Positions 22,752 through 30,701 of a stretch of DNA of 64,000 bases are shown here, one piece after another (position 1 is the stretch's first letter; each line of letters starts with the position of its first letter). Below the pieces are notes generated by a model. That model saw only the letters and a list, made by a program, of their open reading frames with translations. It ran no database searches and was not told where the DNA came from. The stretch covers positions 114,744-178,743 of the forward strand of contig NZ_CAJHCR010000015.1 of the NCBI RefSeq assembly GCF_904848585.1, read 5' to 3'. This DNA is from Paraburkholderia kirstenboschensis (GTDB lineage Bacteria > Pseudomonadota > Gammaproteobacteria > Burkholderiales > Burkholderiaceae). The position numbers were made by a program, and so were the translations under genes.

Positions 22752-23426
22752 TCAGCGGTAAGCCAGAAGCGTGCGTTGCGGCACGAGGCGGCCGGCGAGC
22801 AGCAGGATCACGACGCACGTTACCGAGGTCACGAGCACGAGGAAGTTCGCCGTGGCGTCGTCGCCCGCTTGCACGGCTGAGTAGACCGCGACCGAAAGCG
22901 TCTGCGTGCGGCCCGGCAGATTGCCCGCGATCATCAGCGTGGCGCCGAATTCGCCGAGCGCTCGCGCGAACGCGAGCAGGCCGCCGGCGAGAATTCCACG
23001 CGCGGCAAGCGGCAGGCTCACGCGAAAGAAAACCGCAGCTTCGCTGACGCCGAGCGTGCGCGCGGCGCGTTCGAGTTGGGGATCGACGGCTTCGAAGGCG
23101 GCGCGCGCCGACTTCAGCACGAGCGGGAACGCGACCACCGTCGACGCGATCACCGCGCCTTGCCAGGTGAACACCAGCTGGATGTCGAAGCGGTCGAGCC
23201 AGGCGCCGACCACACCGCGTCGCCCAAGCAGCACGAGCAGGTAGTAACCGAGCACCGTGGGCGGCATGACGAGCGGAAGCGTCAGCAACGAATCGACGAC
23301 GTCGCGGGCGCCCGAGCGCCAGCGCGACAGGCCAAATCCGGCAGCGACACCGAACACCAGATTGAGCGCGGTCGCCCAGCCCGCCACCTTGAGTGACAGC
23401 ATCAGCGGAATCCAGGCTTGTTGCAT
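22752..23426 (-). CDS. modB: molybdate ABC transporter permease
   Basis: Inner-membrane permease of ModABC, 224 residues with five or six membrane segments (for example LMLSLKVAGWATALNLVFG and LLTLPLVMPPTVLGYYLLVL). The EAA loop that contacts ModC is visible as ERAARTLGVSEAAVFFRVSLP. The middle gene of modA-modB-modC, 51 bp after modA and 1 bp before modC. Confidence 0.93.
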   Translation of the reverse strand: MQQAWIPLMLSLKVAGWATALNLVFGVAAGFGLSRWRSGARDVVDSLLTLPLVMPPTVLGYYLLVLLGRRGVVGAWLDRFDIQLVFTWQGAVIASTVVAFPLVLKSARAAFEAVDPQLERAARTLGVSEAAVFFRVSLPLAARGILAGGLLAFARALGEFGATLMIAGNLPGRTQTLSVAVYSAVQAGDDATANFLVLVTSVTCVVILLLAGRLVPQRTLLAYR

Positions 23427-23477
23427 GATCGTTTGCGGTCCGTTGTCGACGTTGATCGAGGTAGCGGGATTTGTACG

Positions 23478-24251
23478 TTAGTGGGCCGGTTTGAAACCGT
23501 ACTTCGCCAACACCGCCTGGCCGGCCGGCGACAACACGAAGCTTACGAAGGCCTGTGCGTCCGCTGCATGACGGCTACCCTCCACTTGCGCGATCGGGTA
23601 GGTGATCTGTGTTTGCGTCGGCACGGTCAGCGCGACCTTGACCTTGCCGGGCACGATTGCGGCGTCGGTACCGAACACGAAACCGGCGTCCACTTCACCC
23701 CGCGACACATAATCGAGGCTTTGACGCACGTTCGCCGCGAGTACGGCCTTGACGCTCACGGCATCCCACACTCCGGCGGCTTGCAACGCACCTTGCGTAT
23801 ATCGGCCGACCGGCACGGAGGCCGGATCGCCATACGCAATCCTTTTCACATTCGACGATGTCAGTTCGTTGAGACTGGTCGGCGCAAAACGACTGTCCGC
23901 CGGCACGATCAAAACGAGCGAATTGGCCGCGAAGTCCTTGCGCGTGGCCGGTACGATGACTTTCTCCGCCGCGGCCTTGTCCATGGCTTTCTGGTCTGCT
24001 GACGCAAAAACGTCGGCGGGCGCGCCTTTGGCGATTTGCTGCATCAATACGTCGGAAGCGCCGAAATTGAGCAGAACCTTGGTACCGGCGTGCTGCTTTT
24101 CGAAGGCTTCGCTCACTGCCGTGAACGCATTGGTCAGGCTGGCGGCGGCGGACACTACCAGCTCATCGGCGCGCGCGCTGGCGCTAAAGGCAATAGAAAT
24201 CGCGCCGGTCATCAGCAGCGCTTGTTTCAGCAGGCGGCGGGACAGTGTCAT
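23478..24251 (-). CDS. modA: molybdate-binding periplasmic protein
   Basis: Periplasmic receptor of the molybdate importer. The 257-residue precursor begins with a Sec signal (RRLLKQALLMTGAISIAFSA, cleavage after SARA) and the mature protein starts DELVVSAAASLTNAF, typical of ModA. FGASDVLMQQIAKGAPADVF and the C-terminal FLSPAGQAVLAKYGF fit the family. The 131-bp leader holds a candidate ModE box and a 16-nt GC palindrome (24265-24280). Confidence 0.94.
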   Translation of the reverse strand: MTLSRRLLKQALLMTGAISIAFSASARADELVVSAAASLTNAFTAVSEAFEKQHAGTKVLLNFGASDVLMQQIAKGAPADVFASADQKAMDKAAAEKVIVPATRKDFAANSLVLIVPADSRFAPTSLNELTSSNVKRIAYGDPASVPVGRYTQGALQAAGVWDAVSVKAVLAANVRQSLDYVSRGEVDAGFVFGTDAAIVPGKVKVALTVPTQTQITYPIAQVEGSRHAADAQAFVSFVLSPAGQAVLAKYGFKPAH

Positions 24252-24299
24252 GAACGTGTGAAAGTCCGGCGCGCGCCGGAACGGTGATTAAAAACCCAT

Positions 24300-24327
24300 A
24301 TCGTAATATAGACGAGGTTATAGCGCT
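24300..24327 (-). promoter_or_regulatory. candidate ModE operator in front of modABC
   Basis: The AT-rich imperfect dyad ATCGTAATATA (24300-24310), 6-nt spacer, GTTATAGCGCT (24317-24327) lies 49-76 bp upstream of the modA start. Its half-sites resemble the CG-N-TATATA form known for ModE boxes, and it stands out in GC-rich surroundings. It overlaps the likely -10 region of modA, as expected for repression by molybdate-loaded ModE encoded in the same cluster. Confidence 0.6.
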
Positions 24328-24382
24328 GGCATGACGAGCATGCCGCAGCGCAAATATGGCAGATGGTGAGGCGGGAAAAGGC

Positions 24383-25090
24383 TTAGATGTCGAGCGAGCG
24401 CGGCGGCGCGAGAGCGTTTCGCGTCTGCGTCTGCGAGATTGGCGCGGCGGCCGGCCGGACATTGCGCACGGCCTTCCACTTTGCACGGATGAATGGCCGG
24501 TCGTGGCCAGACACTTTTAGCGCGATGTGCGTCACCCAGCGCTGAGTCGGCACGTGAACGCCGTGCATCAGTACAGCAAGCGCCATCAGACTGACCGCGA
24601 CTGGAAGCACGGAAAGGCGCTCCGGAACGGCGTTCCACGCCATCCGCACGAACAATAGCGCGGCTAGCGCACCGACGAGACACCCGGTGATTGCTTCCGA
24701 AGGCGAGTGCGCGCTCAGCACCACGCGCGACAAGCCCACCGCCATTCCGGCAGCCAGGCCGAGTAAAACGCCCAGCACGCGGACGGACGGCCGCGTGCGC
24801 AGCAACATCAGGAATAGTGCGACTGGATAGACGGCCGTTGAGAGCATTGCATGGCCGCTTACCCCCGTAAAATCGAGCTCGCGCACGCCCACGCCCCAGC
24901 CGAGGAACGCCAGCTTCGTGACCGTCACCACGCCGATTGCCGCGCCGAGCAGCAGCAGCCAGCCGGCTGCCATGCGCCAGGAGTAGCCGACCGCGAGCCA
25001 CAACGCGATGGCGAATGCCAGCGGCAGCGTCATTCCGGCGCCGCCGAGGCTGGTGATCGAGTACCACAGTTGGGCTGGTAGGTCGGGCAT
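24383..25090 (-). CDS. PAP2-superfamily membrane phosphatase
   Basis: An integral membrane protein of about 235 residues with several hydrophobic segments and a reduced PAP2 signature: SGHAM (motif 2) and GLSRVVLSAHSPSEAITG (motif 3, with the conserved His). Motif 1 is poorly defined (KLAFLGWGVGVRELDF). Relatives dephosphorylate lipid phosphates such as undecaprenyl pyrophosphate. The C-terminal 40 residues are basic and cytoplasmic. I chose the ATG at 25090 (MPDLPAQLWYSITSLGG) because the upstream 44 residues of the longer frame look non-coding. Confidence 0.78.
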   Translation of the reverse strand: MPDLPAQLWYSITSLGGAGMTLPLAFAIALWLAVGYSWRMAAGWLLLLGAAIGVVTVTKLAFLGWGVGVRELDFTGVSGHAMLSTAVYPVALFLMLLRTRPSVRVLGVLLGLAAGMAVGLSRVVLSAHSPSEAITGCLVGALAALLFVRMAWNAVPERLSVLPVAVSLMALAVLMHGVHVPTQRWVTHIALKVSGHDRPFIRAKWKAVRNVRPAAAPISQTQTRNALAPPRSLDI

Positions 25091-25423
25091 CGAGAAAAGG
25101 CGGTCAGAGCCGCATAGAATCGTTGATATCTCACTAAACGCGCGAGCGAGGCAAAGCGCCGACGCGTTCGGGTAACCGCCAGTATAGACGGCGGCTAGCG
25201 ACGGCTCGCGCCGCGCAGACACGCTTTTTGCTTCCCGATGTTAGGCGGCCAACAGGCGCTATCAGCCTTTGAGGGCGGCCGGGGACAAGGTTTAGTGCAG
25301 TAAGCGGTGGCGGCGGACTCGCCTGGCAGCTTCTGCATCGCCTGAGGATTGATGCTATTGTGCATTGCACAAGAAATGCATTTGCATTCGTCAATCCTGC
25401 CCTTTTTGCGAGGTTTTGCGCCG
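25091..25423. other. 333-bp divergent intergenic region with a perfect TTGTGCA dyad
   Basis: Lies between the divergent PAP2 and esterase genes. The one clear element is the palindrome TTGTGCATTGCACAA (25358-25372), listed separately. The rest is GC-rich with no supported gene or terminator. Confidence 0.5.
25358..25372. promoter_or_regulatory. palindrome TTGTGCA-T-TGCACAA upstream of the PHB-depolymerase-family gene
   Basis: A perfect 7-1-7 dyad centred 59 bp before the esterase start. TGCA-rich dyads of this kind occur in front of polyhydroxybutyrate genes and are bound by PhaR-type regulators in related bacteria. The gene behind it belongs to the PHB depolymerase family. Assignment to PhaR is inference. 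Confidence 0.45.
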
Positions 25424-26614
25424 ATGGCAAAAAGTTTATCGAAGATCTGGCTCCGCGGCCTCAAGCGTCTGCTCGCGATTCAAACCGAGCACGCCCAGAA
25501 GACCGCCAAGCGCGCGACCAAGCGCCCGGCCCGCCCGGCGTCCACCAAGCCGTCGACGAAAGTTCGCCTGCTGAAGTCTGCCGCGGTACGTTCGCCCGTC
25601 AAACGCGAAGTGCCGCACGCGGCCGCGCGCGAATCGCGAGTGCGTCCGCGCGCTGCAGCCTGGGCGAGCGGATCTTGGACACGTTCGTTCCATTCGGCGC
25701 CCGCGGCGCCGGGTCGGCTGGTCAATCATCTCCAATATGGCCTCTACGTTCCGTCGGGCCACGCCCTCGAAACCATGCCGTTGCTCGTGATGTTGCACGG
25801 CTGCACGCAATCCATCGACGAATTCGCGCAAGGCACGCGCATGAACGTGCTGGCGGACCGCTACGGCTTTGCGGTCGTCTATCCCGAACAGTCGAAGCAT
25901 GCGCATTCGCACCGCTGCTGGCATTGGTACGACTCGGGCGAAAGCGCGGGTGGTGCCGAGGCGCGGGCGGTGGTGTCGCTCGTCGATGCGCTGGTCGCCC
26001 AGCACGGCTTCGACAACGAGCGCGTGTATGTCGCTGGAATTTCTGCGGGGGCGGGGCTCACGGCGCTGCTGGCGCTGCATTTTCCGGAGCGCTTTGCGGC
26101 GGTCGCGCTGCACTCGGGCCCGGCTTTTGGCGAGGCCCGCTCCGGCATTACGGCGATGGACGTGATGCGGCGCGGTGCGCGGCGCGATCCGGCCGAACTC
26201 GTCGACGAGATCGCGGACGTGGCGCACTATCCTGGTATGCCGGCGCTCATCATCCACGGCGACGCCGATCATGTCGTTGCGCCGGTCAACGCCGACCAGC
26301 TTGTGACGCAGTTTCTGCGTCTGAATCGGATGATCGATCAAAAAGGCGCGCGCAAATCAGGTGAAATGCGCGAAGACCGAAAAGGCGGCATGACGCTGCG
26401 CGACTATTTCCGGAGCGGTCGGCGCGTCGTGCGCGTGTGTCATGTGCAAGGCCTGGGGCACGCCTGGAGCGGCGGTGACGATTCTGTGCCGTTCCATTCC
26501 GCGAAGGGCCCGGACGCCAGCGCCATGGTGTGGGAGTTCTTCAAGCATCAGCGGCGGGTGGGCGCGGGCGTCGACGAAAGCATTGCGGCAGAGGCCTCTG
26601 CGCACGCGCGGTGA
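25424..26614 (+). CDS. PHB depolymerase family esterase (LpqC-like alpha/beta hydrolase)
   Basis: A serine esterase of 396 residues. After a basic, Lys/Arg/Ala-rich N-terminus (about 1-75), the alpha/beta hydrolase part shows the oxyanion motif MLHGCTQSIDEFAQGTRMN, the nucleophile elbow GISAGAG, the acid loop GDADHVVAPVNA and the catalytic His in GLGHAWSGGD. The start MAKSLSKIWLRG is preceded by a GCGAGG site; the 25 extra residues of a longer frame are not family-like. There is no obvious signal peptide, so it is probably intracellular. Intracellular PHB oligomers or feruloyl-type esters are possible substrates. Confidence 0.85.
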   Translation: MAKSLSKIWLRGLKRLLAIQTEHAQKTAKRATKRPARPASTKPSTKVRLLKSAAVRSPVKREVPHAAARESRVRPRAAAWASGSWTRSFHSAPAAPGRLVNHLQYGLYVPSGHALETMPLLVMLHGCTQSIDEFAQGTRMNVLADRYGFAVVYPEQSKHAHSHRCWHWYDSGESAGGAEARAVVSLVDALVAQHGFDNERVYVAGISAGAGLTALLALHFPERFAAVALHSGPAFGEARSGITAMDVMRRGARRDPAELVDEIADVAHYPGMPALIIHGDADHVVAPVNADQLVTQFLRLNRMIDQKGARKSGEMREDRKGGMTLRDYFRSGRRVVRVCHVQGLGHAWSGGDDSVPFHSAKGPDASAMVWEFFKHQRRVGAGVDESIAAEASAHAR

Positions 26615-26642
26615 CTTTTGAGCAACACCTCAAAATGAGTGA

Positions 26643-26688
26643 TGGCGTAACCCTAGGGTTTTCCCTATAATACGGGTTATCCCCTAGG
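26643..26688 (+). promoter_or_regulatory. promoter with overlapping palindromes before the DUF3563 gene
   Basis: A consensus -10 box TATAAT (26666-26671) is fused to two overlapping dyads: AACCCTAGGGTT (26649-26660) and TAGGG-TTTT-CCCTA (26654-26667). The half-site CCCTAGG recurs at 26683-26688. The -35 region at the right distance (TGGCGT, 26643-26648) is poor, which suggests an activator or a dedicated regulator bound to the dyads. Confidence 0.6.
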
Positions 26689-26723
26689 CGTTTATGCCTA
26701 CACTCATTGCCGAGGCTCTAATC

Positions 26724-26900
26724 ATGTACCTGCTTACCCGCCTGTTCCTGTTTTTGACCAAGTCGCCCGAACAACTCGCGAAAGAACGCGCTGACGCATT
26801 CCTCGCGGAAGCGACCGATCTGTACGACCTCGAATTCCGCATGCGCAAGCTGGATCGCGACGCGAACTTTCGTCAGCCGTCGTGGATGAGCCAGCACTAA
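26724..26900 (+). CDS. DUF3563 family microprotein
   Basis: A 58-residue protein with a short hydrophobic N-terminus (MYLLTRLFLFL) followed by KSPEQLAKERADAFLAEATDLYDLEFRMRKLDR, the DUF3563 signature. The function of the family is unknown; it is common in Burkholderiales. The start at 26724 follows a CGAGG site at 8 bp and a strong TATAAT promoter, so the gene is likely well expressed. No partner gene is co-transcribed: the next gene, phrB, is on the opposite strand. Confidence 0.8.
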   Translation: MYLLTRLFLFLTKSPEQLAKERADAFLAEATDLYDLEFRMRKLDRDANFRQPSWMSQH

Positions 26901-26989
26901 GCTGCGCGCTAGTTGAAGCATCGGCGGTAGCAAATGACGCCGGTGCCGGGCGAAGGGCCTAAGTGTCGGCTCCAAGCCAGTCGTATTGC

Positions 26990-27012
26990 TAAAACAGCCG
27001 CTTTCCGGCTGT
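26990..27012 (-). terminator. rho-independent terminator of phrB
   Basis: On the minus strand a 7-bp stem (ACAGCCG, 26994-27000, with CGGCTGT, 27006-27012) and 5-nt loop is followed by TTTT (plus-strand AAAA at 26991-26994). It lies 26 bp past the phrB stop. Confidence 0.7.
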
Positions 27013-27037
27013 GTGACAAGGTACTGTGAGCGTGCGC

Positions 27038-28537
27038 TCACTTTCCAAAACGAGCCAGCGTCCGGGCTCTTGCCTGCGCGTGGTCGACGATCGGCGCCGG
27101 GTAATCTTTGCCCAACACAACGTCAAATTCTGCGAGCCGTTCCGCGCCTGCCAACCACGGCGCATGGATCCATTTGGCCGGCAGCTTCCCAAGCTGCGGC
27201 AAATAGCGTTTGATGAATCGGCCGTCCGAATCGAATTTTTCCGACTGCGTGATCGGATTGAAGATCCGGAAATAGGGCTGCGCATCGCATCCTGTCGACG
27301 CAGCCCATTGCCAGCCACCGTTATTTGCCGCGAAGTCGAAGTCGTTCAGTTGGTCGGCAAAATAGCGCTCGCCGAGCCGCCAGTCGACGCCTAAGTCCTT
27401 CACCAGAAAACTCGCAGTCACCATGCGCAGACGGTTATGCATGTAGCCGGTGCTGTTGAGCTGCAACATGGCCGCGTCGATCAGCGGATAGCCGGTGCGG
27501 CCTTCGCACCATGCGGCGAACGCTTCATCCGCTTCCGCGCCCTGCTCCCAACGCAGGCGGTCGTACTCCTCCTTGAACGACGCACCGCCCGCCAGTTTGG
27601 GGTGATGCGACAGGATCATGAAGTAGAAATCCCGCCAGATGAGTTCCGAGAGCCACGTGGCCGAGCCCCGGCCGTCCGGTTGCAGGGACATTTCCTGAGC
27701 GAGCCGCGCGAGTGTGCGAATCGACACGGTGCCAAAGCGCAAGTGCACCGACAAATAGCTGGGACCCTTAGCCGCCGGAAAATCGCGCCGTTCAGCATAG
27801 CTGTCGATCCGCGTGAGGAAGTCGTCGAGCAGAAGCCGGGCGCCGCTCATGCCGGTGGGCAACTCGAGCTCGCGGAGATTGCTGGGCGCGAAGCCCAGTT
27901 GATCGAGCGTCGGTAGCTGCCGGTCTAGTTTTGCGGGCAGCTTCGCCAGGTGGTTTGCGTAGGTTTCGACTGGATAGGGCTTCAGATCGAAGCTCGTCAG
28001 TTGCTTGAGCCACGCGTTCTTGTACGGCGTGAAAACCGTGAATGGCTTGTTCTGGCCAGTCAACAATTCGGCGCGCTCGAAAATCACCTGGTCCTTGAAG
28101 GTCAGCCATTGGCGTCCCGCCTCAGCGAGACGCTCGCGCACGGTCTCGTCGCGCTCGATCGCGGCGGGTTCGTAGTCGTGGTTCGCGAATACGGCATCGA
28201 CCTGAAGCTCGTTGGCGAGCTTCGGCACGAGATCGGCGGGATCGCCGTTCAGCACGACGAGCCCGCCGCCCTGAGCGCGCAGCGCTTCGTCCAGTTCGCG
28301 CAGCGACGCAAGAATGAACTCGACGCGGCGATCTTGCGCCTGTGTGCCCGGATGACGCGTCTGCCATTTATCAACGAGCGGTTGCAGGATCGTCGTATCG
28401 AACACGAACACGCACCACACGCGCTCGCAATGCTTGAGCGCGTAGTACAGCGCGGCGTTATCGGTGCTGCGCAGGTCGCGGCGGAACCAGACCAGGCCGG
28501 TGTCGAAGGTGTCGTTCAGTCGTCGGACGCGTGTCAT
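27038..28537 (-). CDS. phrB: deoxyribodipyrimidine (CPD) photolyase
   Basis: Light-driven repair of cyclobutane pyrimidine dimers with FAD as cofactor. The 499-residue protein has the N-terminal antenna domain (LVWFRRDLRSTDNAAL) and the FAD domain: GPSYLSVHLRFGTVSIR, WLSELIWRDFYFMIL, GRTGYPLIDAAMLQLNSTGYMHNR and the late hallmark NNGGWQWAASTGCDAQPYFRIFNP (split here: NNGGWQWAASTG, then CDAQPYFRIFNP). The start MTRVRRLNDTFDTGLVWFRR is chosen because it puts WFRRDLR near residue 17; the upstream extension is non-coding antisense to ohr. It follows ohr on the same strand after 124 bp and a hairpin. Confidence 0.95.
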   Translation of the reverse strand: MTRVRRLNDTFDTGLVWFRRDLRSTDNAALYYALKHCERVWCVFVFDTTILQPLVDKWQTRHPGTQAQDRRVEFILASLRELDEALRAQGGGLVVLNGDPADLVPKLANELQVDAVFANHDYEPAAIERDETVRERLAEAGRQWLTFKDQVIFERAELLTGQNKPFTVFTPYKNAWLKQLTSFDLKPYPVETYANHLAKLPAKLDRQLPTLDQLGFAPSNLRELELPTGMSGARLLLDDFLTRIDSYAERRDFPAAKGPSYLSVHLRFGTVSIRTLARLAQEMSLQPDGRGSATWLSELIWRDFYFMILSHHPKLAGGASFKEEYDRLRWEQGAEADEAFAAWCEGRTGYPLIDAAMLQLNSTGYMHNRLRMVTASFLVKDLGVDWRLGERYFADQLNDFDFAANNGGWQWAASTGCDAQPYFRIFNPITQSEKFDSDGRFIKRYLPQLGKLPAKWIHAPWLAGAERLAEFDVVLGKDYPAPIVDHAQARARTLARFGK

Positions 28538-28561
28538 CGGCAAGTTGAGCTGTAAATTGCT

Positions 28562-28596
28562 GCGCGCCCGCCCTCGGCATCGAGGGGCGGGCGCGG
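28562..28596 (-). terminator. GC-rich hairpin after ohr, possible terminator
   Basis: A nearly perfect stem of about 14 bp (28562-28576 with 28581-28596, one bulged base) closes a GCAT loop 66 bp past the ohr stop. No run of T follows on the minus strand, so it may be a weak terminator or an mRNA 3'-end protector separating ohr from phrB. Confidence 0.5.
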
Positions 28597-28661
28597 ATGA
28601 GGCCGGCCTGGAAGCGCCGCGCCTTTCTGGCGAGCGGTTAGCGACTCGCCGACGTGGCAGC

Positions 28662-29081
28662 TTACGCGACTTGCAGACGAACCGCGACGTTGTTGCGCGT
28701 AGCGTTCGAGTACGGGCAAACCTGGTGAGCGGCGTCGACCAGTTCTCTAGCCGCATCTGCATCCAGACCCGGCAGCGAGATGCGCAGATCGATGTCGAGT
28801 GCGAAGCCGCCCTTGTCGTTCGGACCGATGCCGACTTCTGCGGTGACCTGAGTATCGGCAGGCAGCGTTTGCTTGTGCTGACCTGCGACAAACTTCATTG
28901 CGCTGAGAAAACACGCCGAATAGCCGGCCGCGAACAACTGCTCGGGGTTCGTGCCTGCTGCGCCGTTGCCGCCCAATTCGCGCGGCGCCGCGAGCTTAAC
29001 GTCCAACGCATTGTCCGACGATACTGCACGGCCGTCGCGCCCACCGGTGCTCGTTGCACTTGCTTTGTAGAGTATGTTCAT
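28662..29081 (-). CDS. ohr: organic hydroperoxide resistance protein Ohr
   Basis: Thiol peroxidase that reduces organic and fatty-acid hydroperoxides using lipoylated proteins. The 139-residue protein shows both catalytic cysteines: AAGYSACFLSAMKFVA (peroxidatic) and VCPYSNATRNN (resolving). The Arg needed for catalysis is in the N-terminal third (SSDNALDVKLAAPRELGG). Transcribed after ohrR on the same strand but from its own promoter, which contains a perfect OhrR operator (29183-29203). Confidence 0.95.
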   Translation of the reverse strand: MNILYKASATSTGGRDGRAVSSDNALDVKLAAPRELGGNGAAGTNPEQLFAAGYSACFLSAMKFVAGQHKQTLPADTQVTAEVGIGPNDKGGFALDIDLRISLPGLDADAARELVDAAHQVCPYSNATRNNVAVRLQVA

Positions 29082-29176
29082 CGCGCTGCTCCTTGATCTG
29101 GGTTATGAAGGTCTGCATGTTGCCGCTTCGCGCTACCCGCCGTCGTGGCGCGGCGCTAGTGAAGCGGCATGTGGTA

Positions 29177-29205
29177 AGAATAGTACACAAATCATTTGTG
29201 TACAA
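29177..29205 (-). promoter_or_regulatory. ohr promoter with OhrR operator
   Basis: On the minus strand a -35 box TTGTAC (29205-29200) and a -10 box TATTCT (29182-29177) are 17 bp apart. Between and over them is a perfect 21-bp dyad: GTACACAAAT and ATTTGTGTAC around one C (29183-29203). Binding of OhrR here would block RNA polymerase. The dyad contains the TACAxxTxxxTGTA core known for OhrR operators. Confidence 0.88.
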
Positions 29206-29250
29206 ATGAAATTTTGCATCGCGTCGATAGGCAAGCCTTTTGCCTCGGCG

Positions 29251-29706
29251 CTACTCGTTATCCATGTAGTCGTTAAGCGTGGTACGCAGGCGAGTCAGAT
29301 CGTCGCGCAAACGCAGCAGGAATTCGGGCGACTGTTGGGTGGCGCAAAAGATTTCGGCGGGCACCTCGCGGGCCTGACGCTTGAGCGCTGCGCCGGCCTT
29401 GGTGAGCCGAATGTAGACGAGACGCTCGTCTTCCACTCCCCGCACTCGTTCCACTAGACCTTGCGTCTCGAGGCGTTTGAGCAGGGGTGTGACAGTCGCC
29501 GAATCGAGGTTCAGGCGCGCGGCCATGCCCTTGACCGTGACGTCGTCGCTCTCCCATAGCACCAGCATCGCCAGATATTGCGGATACGTGAGACCGAGCT
29601 TGTCGAGAAGCGGCTTGTAGGCCTTGGTCATCGCCAGCGACGTGGAGTAGAGGGCGAAGCACAGTTGCTCGTCGAGCGTGAAGGGCAAAGCGGGGCGCTG
29701 GGTCAT
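29251..29706 (-). CDS. ohrR: MarR-family organic peroxide sensor OhrR
   Basis: A 151-residue MarR repressor of ohr. The sensing cysteine is Cys16 in DEQLCFALYSTS and a second Cys lies at 121 (EIFCATQQ), a spacing of 105 residues, as in the two-Cys OhrR of Xanthomonas, so oxidation probably forms an intersubunit disulfide. The winged HTH is visible in MAARLNLDSATVTPLLKRLE. The start MTQRPALPFTLDEQL is chosen because it matches the family; the in-frame upstream ATG adds 17 residues without support. Confidence 0.93.
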   Translation of the reverse strand: MTQRPALPFTLDEQLCFALYSTSLAMTKAYKPLLDKLGLTYPQYLAMLVLWESDDVTVKGMAARLNLDSATVTPLLKRLETQGLVERVRGVEDERLVYIRLTKAGAALKRQAREVPAEIFCATQQSPEFLLRLRDDLTRLRTTLNDYMDNE

Positions 29707-29891
29707 GATGCATCTCGTGTCAAAGGAGTGCACGCAAATAGATTGAGTGCAAACCATTGTGCCGCAAATCGGCGCACATTGACGACTATGAGACGCAAAG
29801 GCGGACTACGAGGAGCGGGCGCGGCGACGGACGCGGCCGGCCCGCGAGCAACGGAGCGCCCGTGCTGCGAACAGCAACCGGCGCCGGGCTT

Positions 29892-30701
29892 TCAAGCGGC
29901 CGGTGTAGTCGGCAGATCAGGCGTCTGCGGCGTCTGCACGCCGTAGCAGCCGCGATATGTCGCGTAGAACGAGCAATACAGCATGGTCGTGACGATCATC
30001 GTGGCGGGCATCAATACGGCGAACGCGAAGTCGCCCGCGCCGAGCGCCTGCATCAACGCTGACAATCCGAGCGACACCGTCATGGCCACTGCAAACCACA
30101 GCGCGCCGAACACGATGAATGCGCCGCGATTGCGCCAGCAACTGACGAGGCTGAAGAACATCGCCTTGACAGGCGGTACATCGTGCCACGCCGCGAGAAT
30201 GGGCGAGAACCAGAACAGCATGGCCACTGGAATGTAGAGCGCGAAGGCCGTGACCACGGCGAGCGGCATATTGCTGTTGGCGACTGCCTGAGGGTCCATT
30301 GCCGCGCCCGCGCCAAGCATCACCTTCAGCAACATGCCGCCGTCAGCGAGTGCCGAACCCGCGAGCACCACCGCCATTGCGATCACGTAGAACACGCCGA
30401 GCACGATCAGCCGCCGTGCGACCACTGGTCCGTACGAACGGAAGCCGTCCACGAGGATTGTTGGGAAGACAGGCTTGCCGGCGATCGTATTGCGACATGC
30501 GGCCATGAAGCCGACGGCGACGCCGGGAATAAACGCCAGCGGCAACACGCTGCCGATCAGCGGGATTTGCGCAACGAGCGTCATCACCAGCAGATAGGTG
30601 AAGAACAATGTGAGGAACGCGAGCGGATTCTTGCGGAACAGCCAGATACCTTGCCGGAACCATACATAGCCGGTTTTCGCGGGGACTTCGATCAGTTGCA
30701 T
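29892..30701 (-). CDS. BPSS1780-family integral membrane protein
   Basis: A 269-residue polytopic inner-membrane protein of unknown function, with the family's opening MQLIEVPAKTGYVWFRQGIWLFRKNP and about six hydrophobic segments (LAFLTLFFTYLLVMTLVAQIP, the VIAMAVVLAGSALA stretch, LYIPVAMLFWFSPILAAW, others). It is found next to thrB in Burkholderiales. Its ATG lies inside the end of thrB (10-bp overlap), so the two are co-translated. Confidence 0.82.
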   Translation of the reverse strand: MQLIEVPAKTGYVWFRQGIWLFRKNPLAFLTLFFTYLLVMTLVAQIPLIGSVLPLAFIPGVAVGFMAACRNTIAGKPVFPTILVDGFRSYGPVVARRLIVLGVFYVIAMAVVLAGSALADGGMLLKVMLGAGAAMDPQAVANSNMPLAVVTAFALYIPVAMLFWFSPILAAWHDVPPVKAMFFSLVSCWRNRGAFIVFGALWFAVAMTVSLGLSALMQALGAGDFAFAVLMPATMIVTTMLYCSFYATYRGCYGVQTPQTPDLPTTPAA

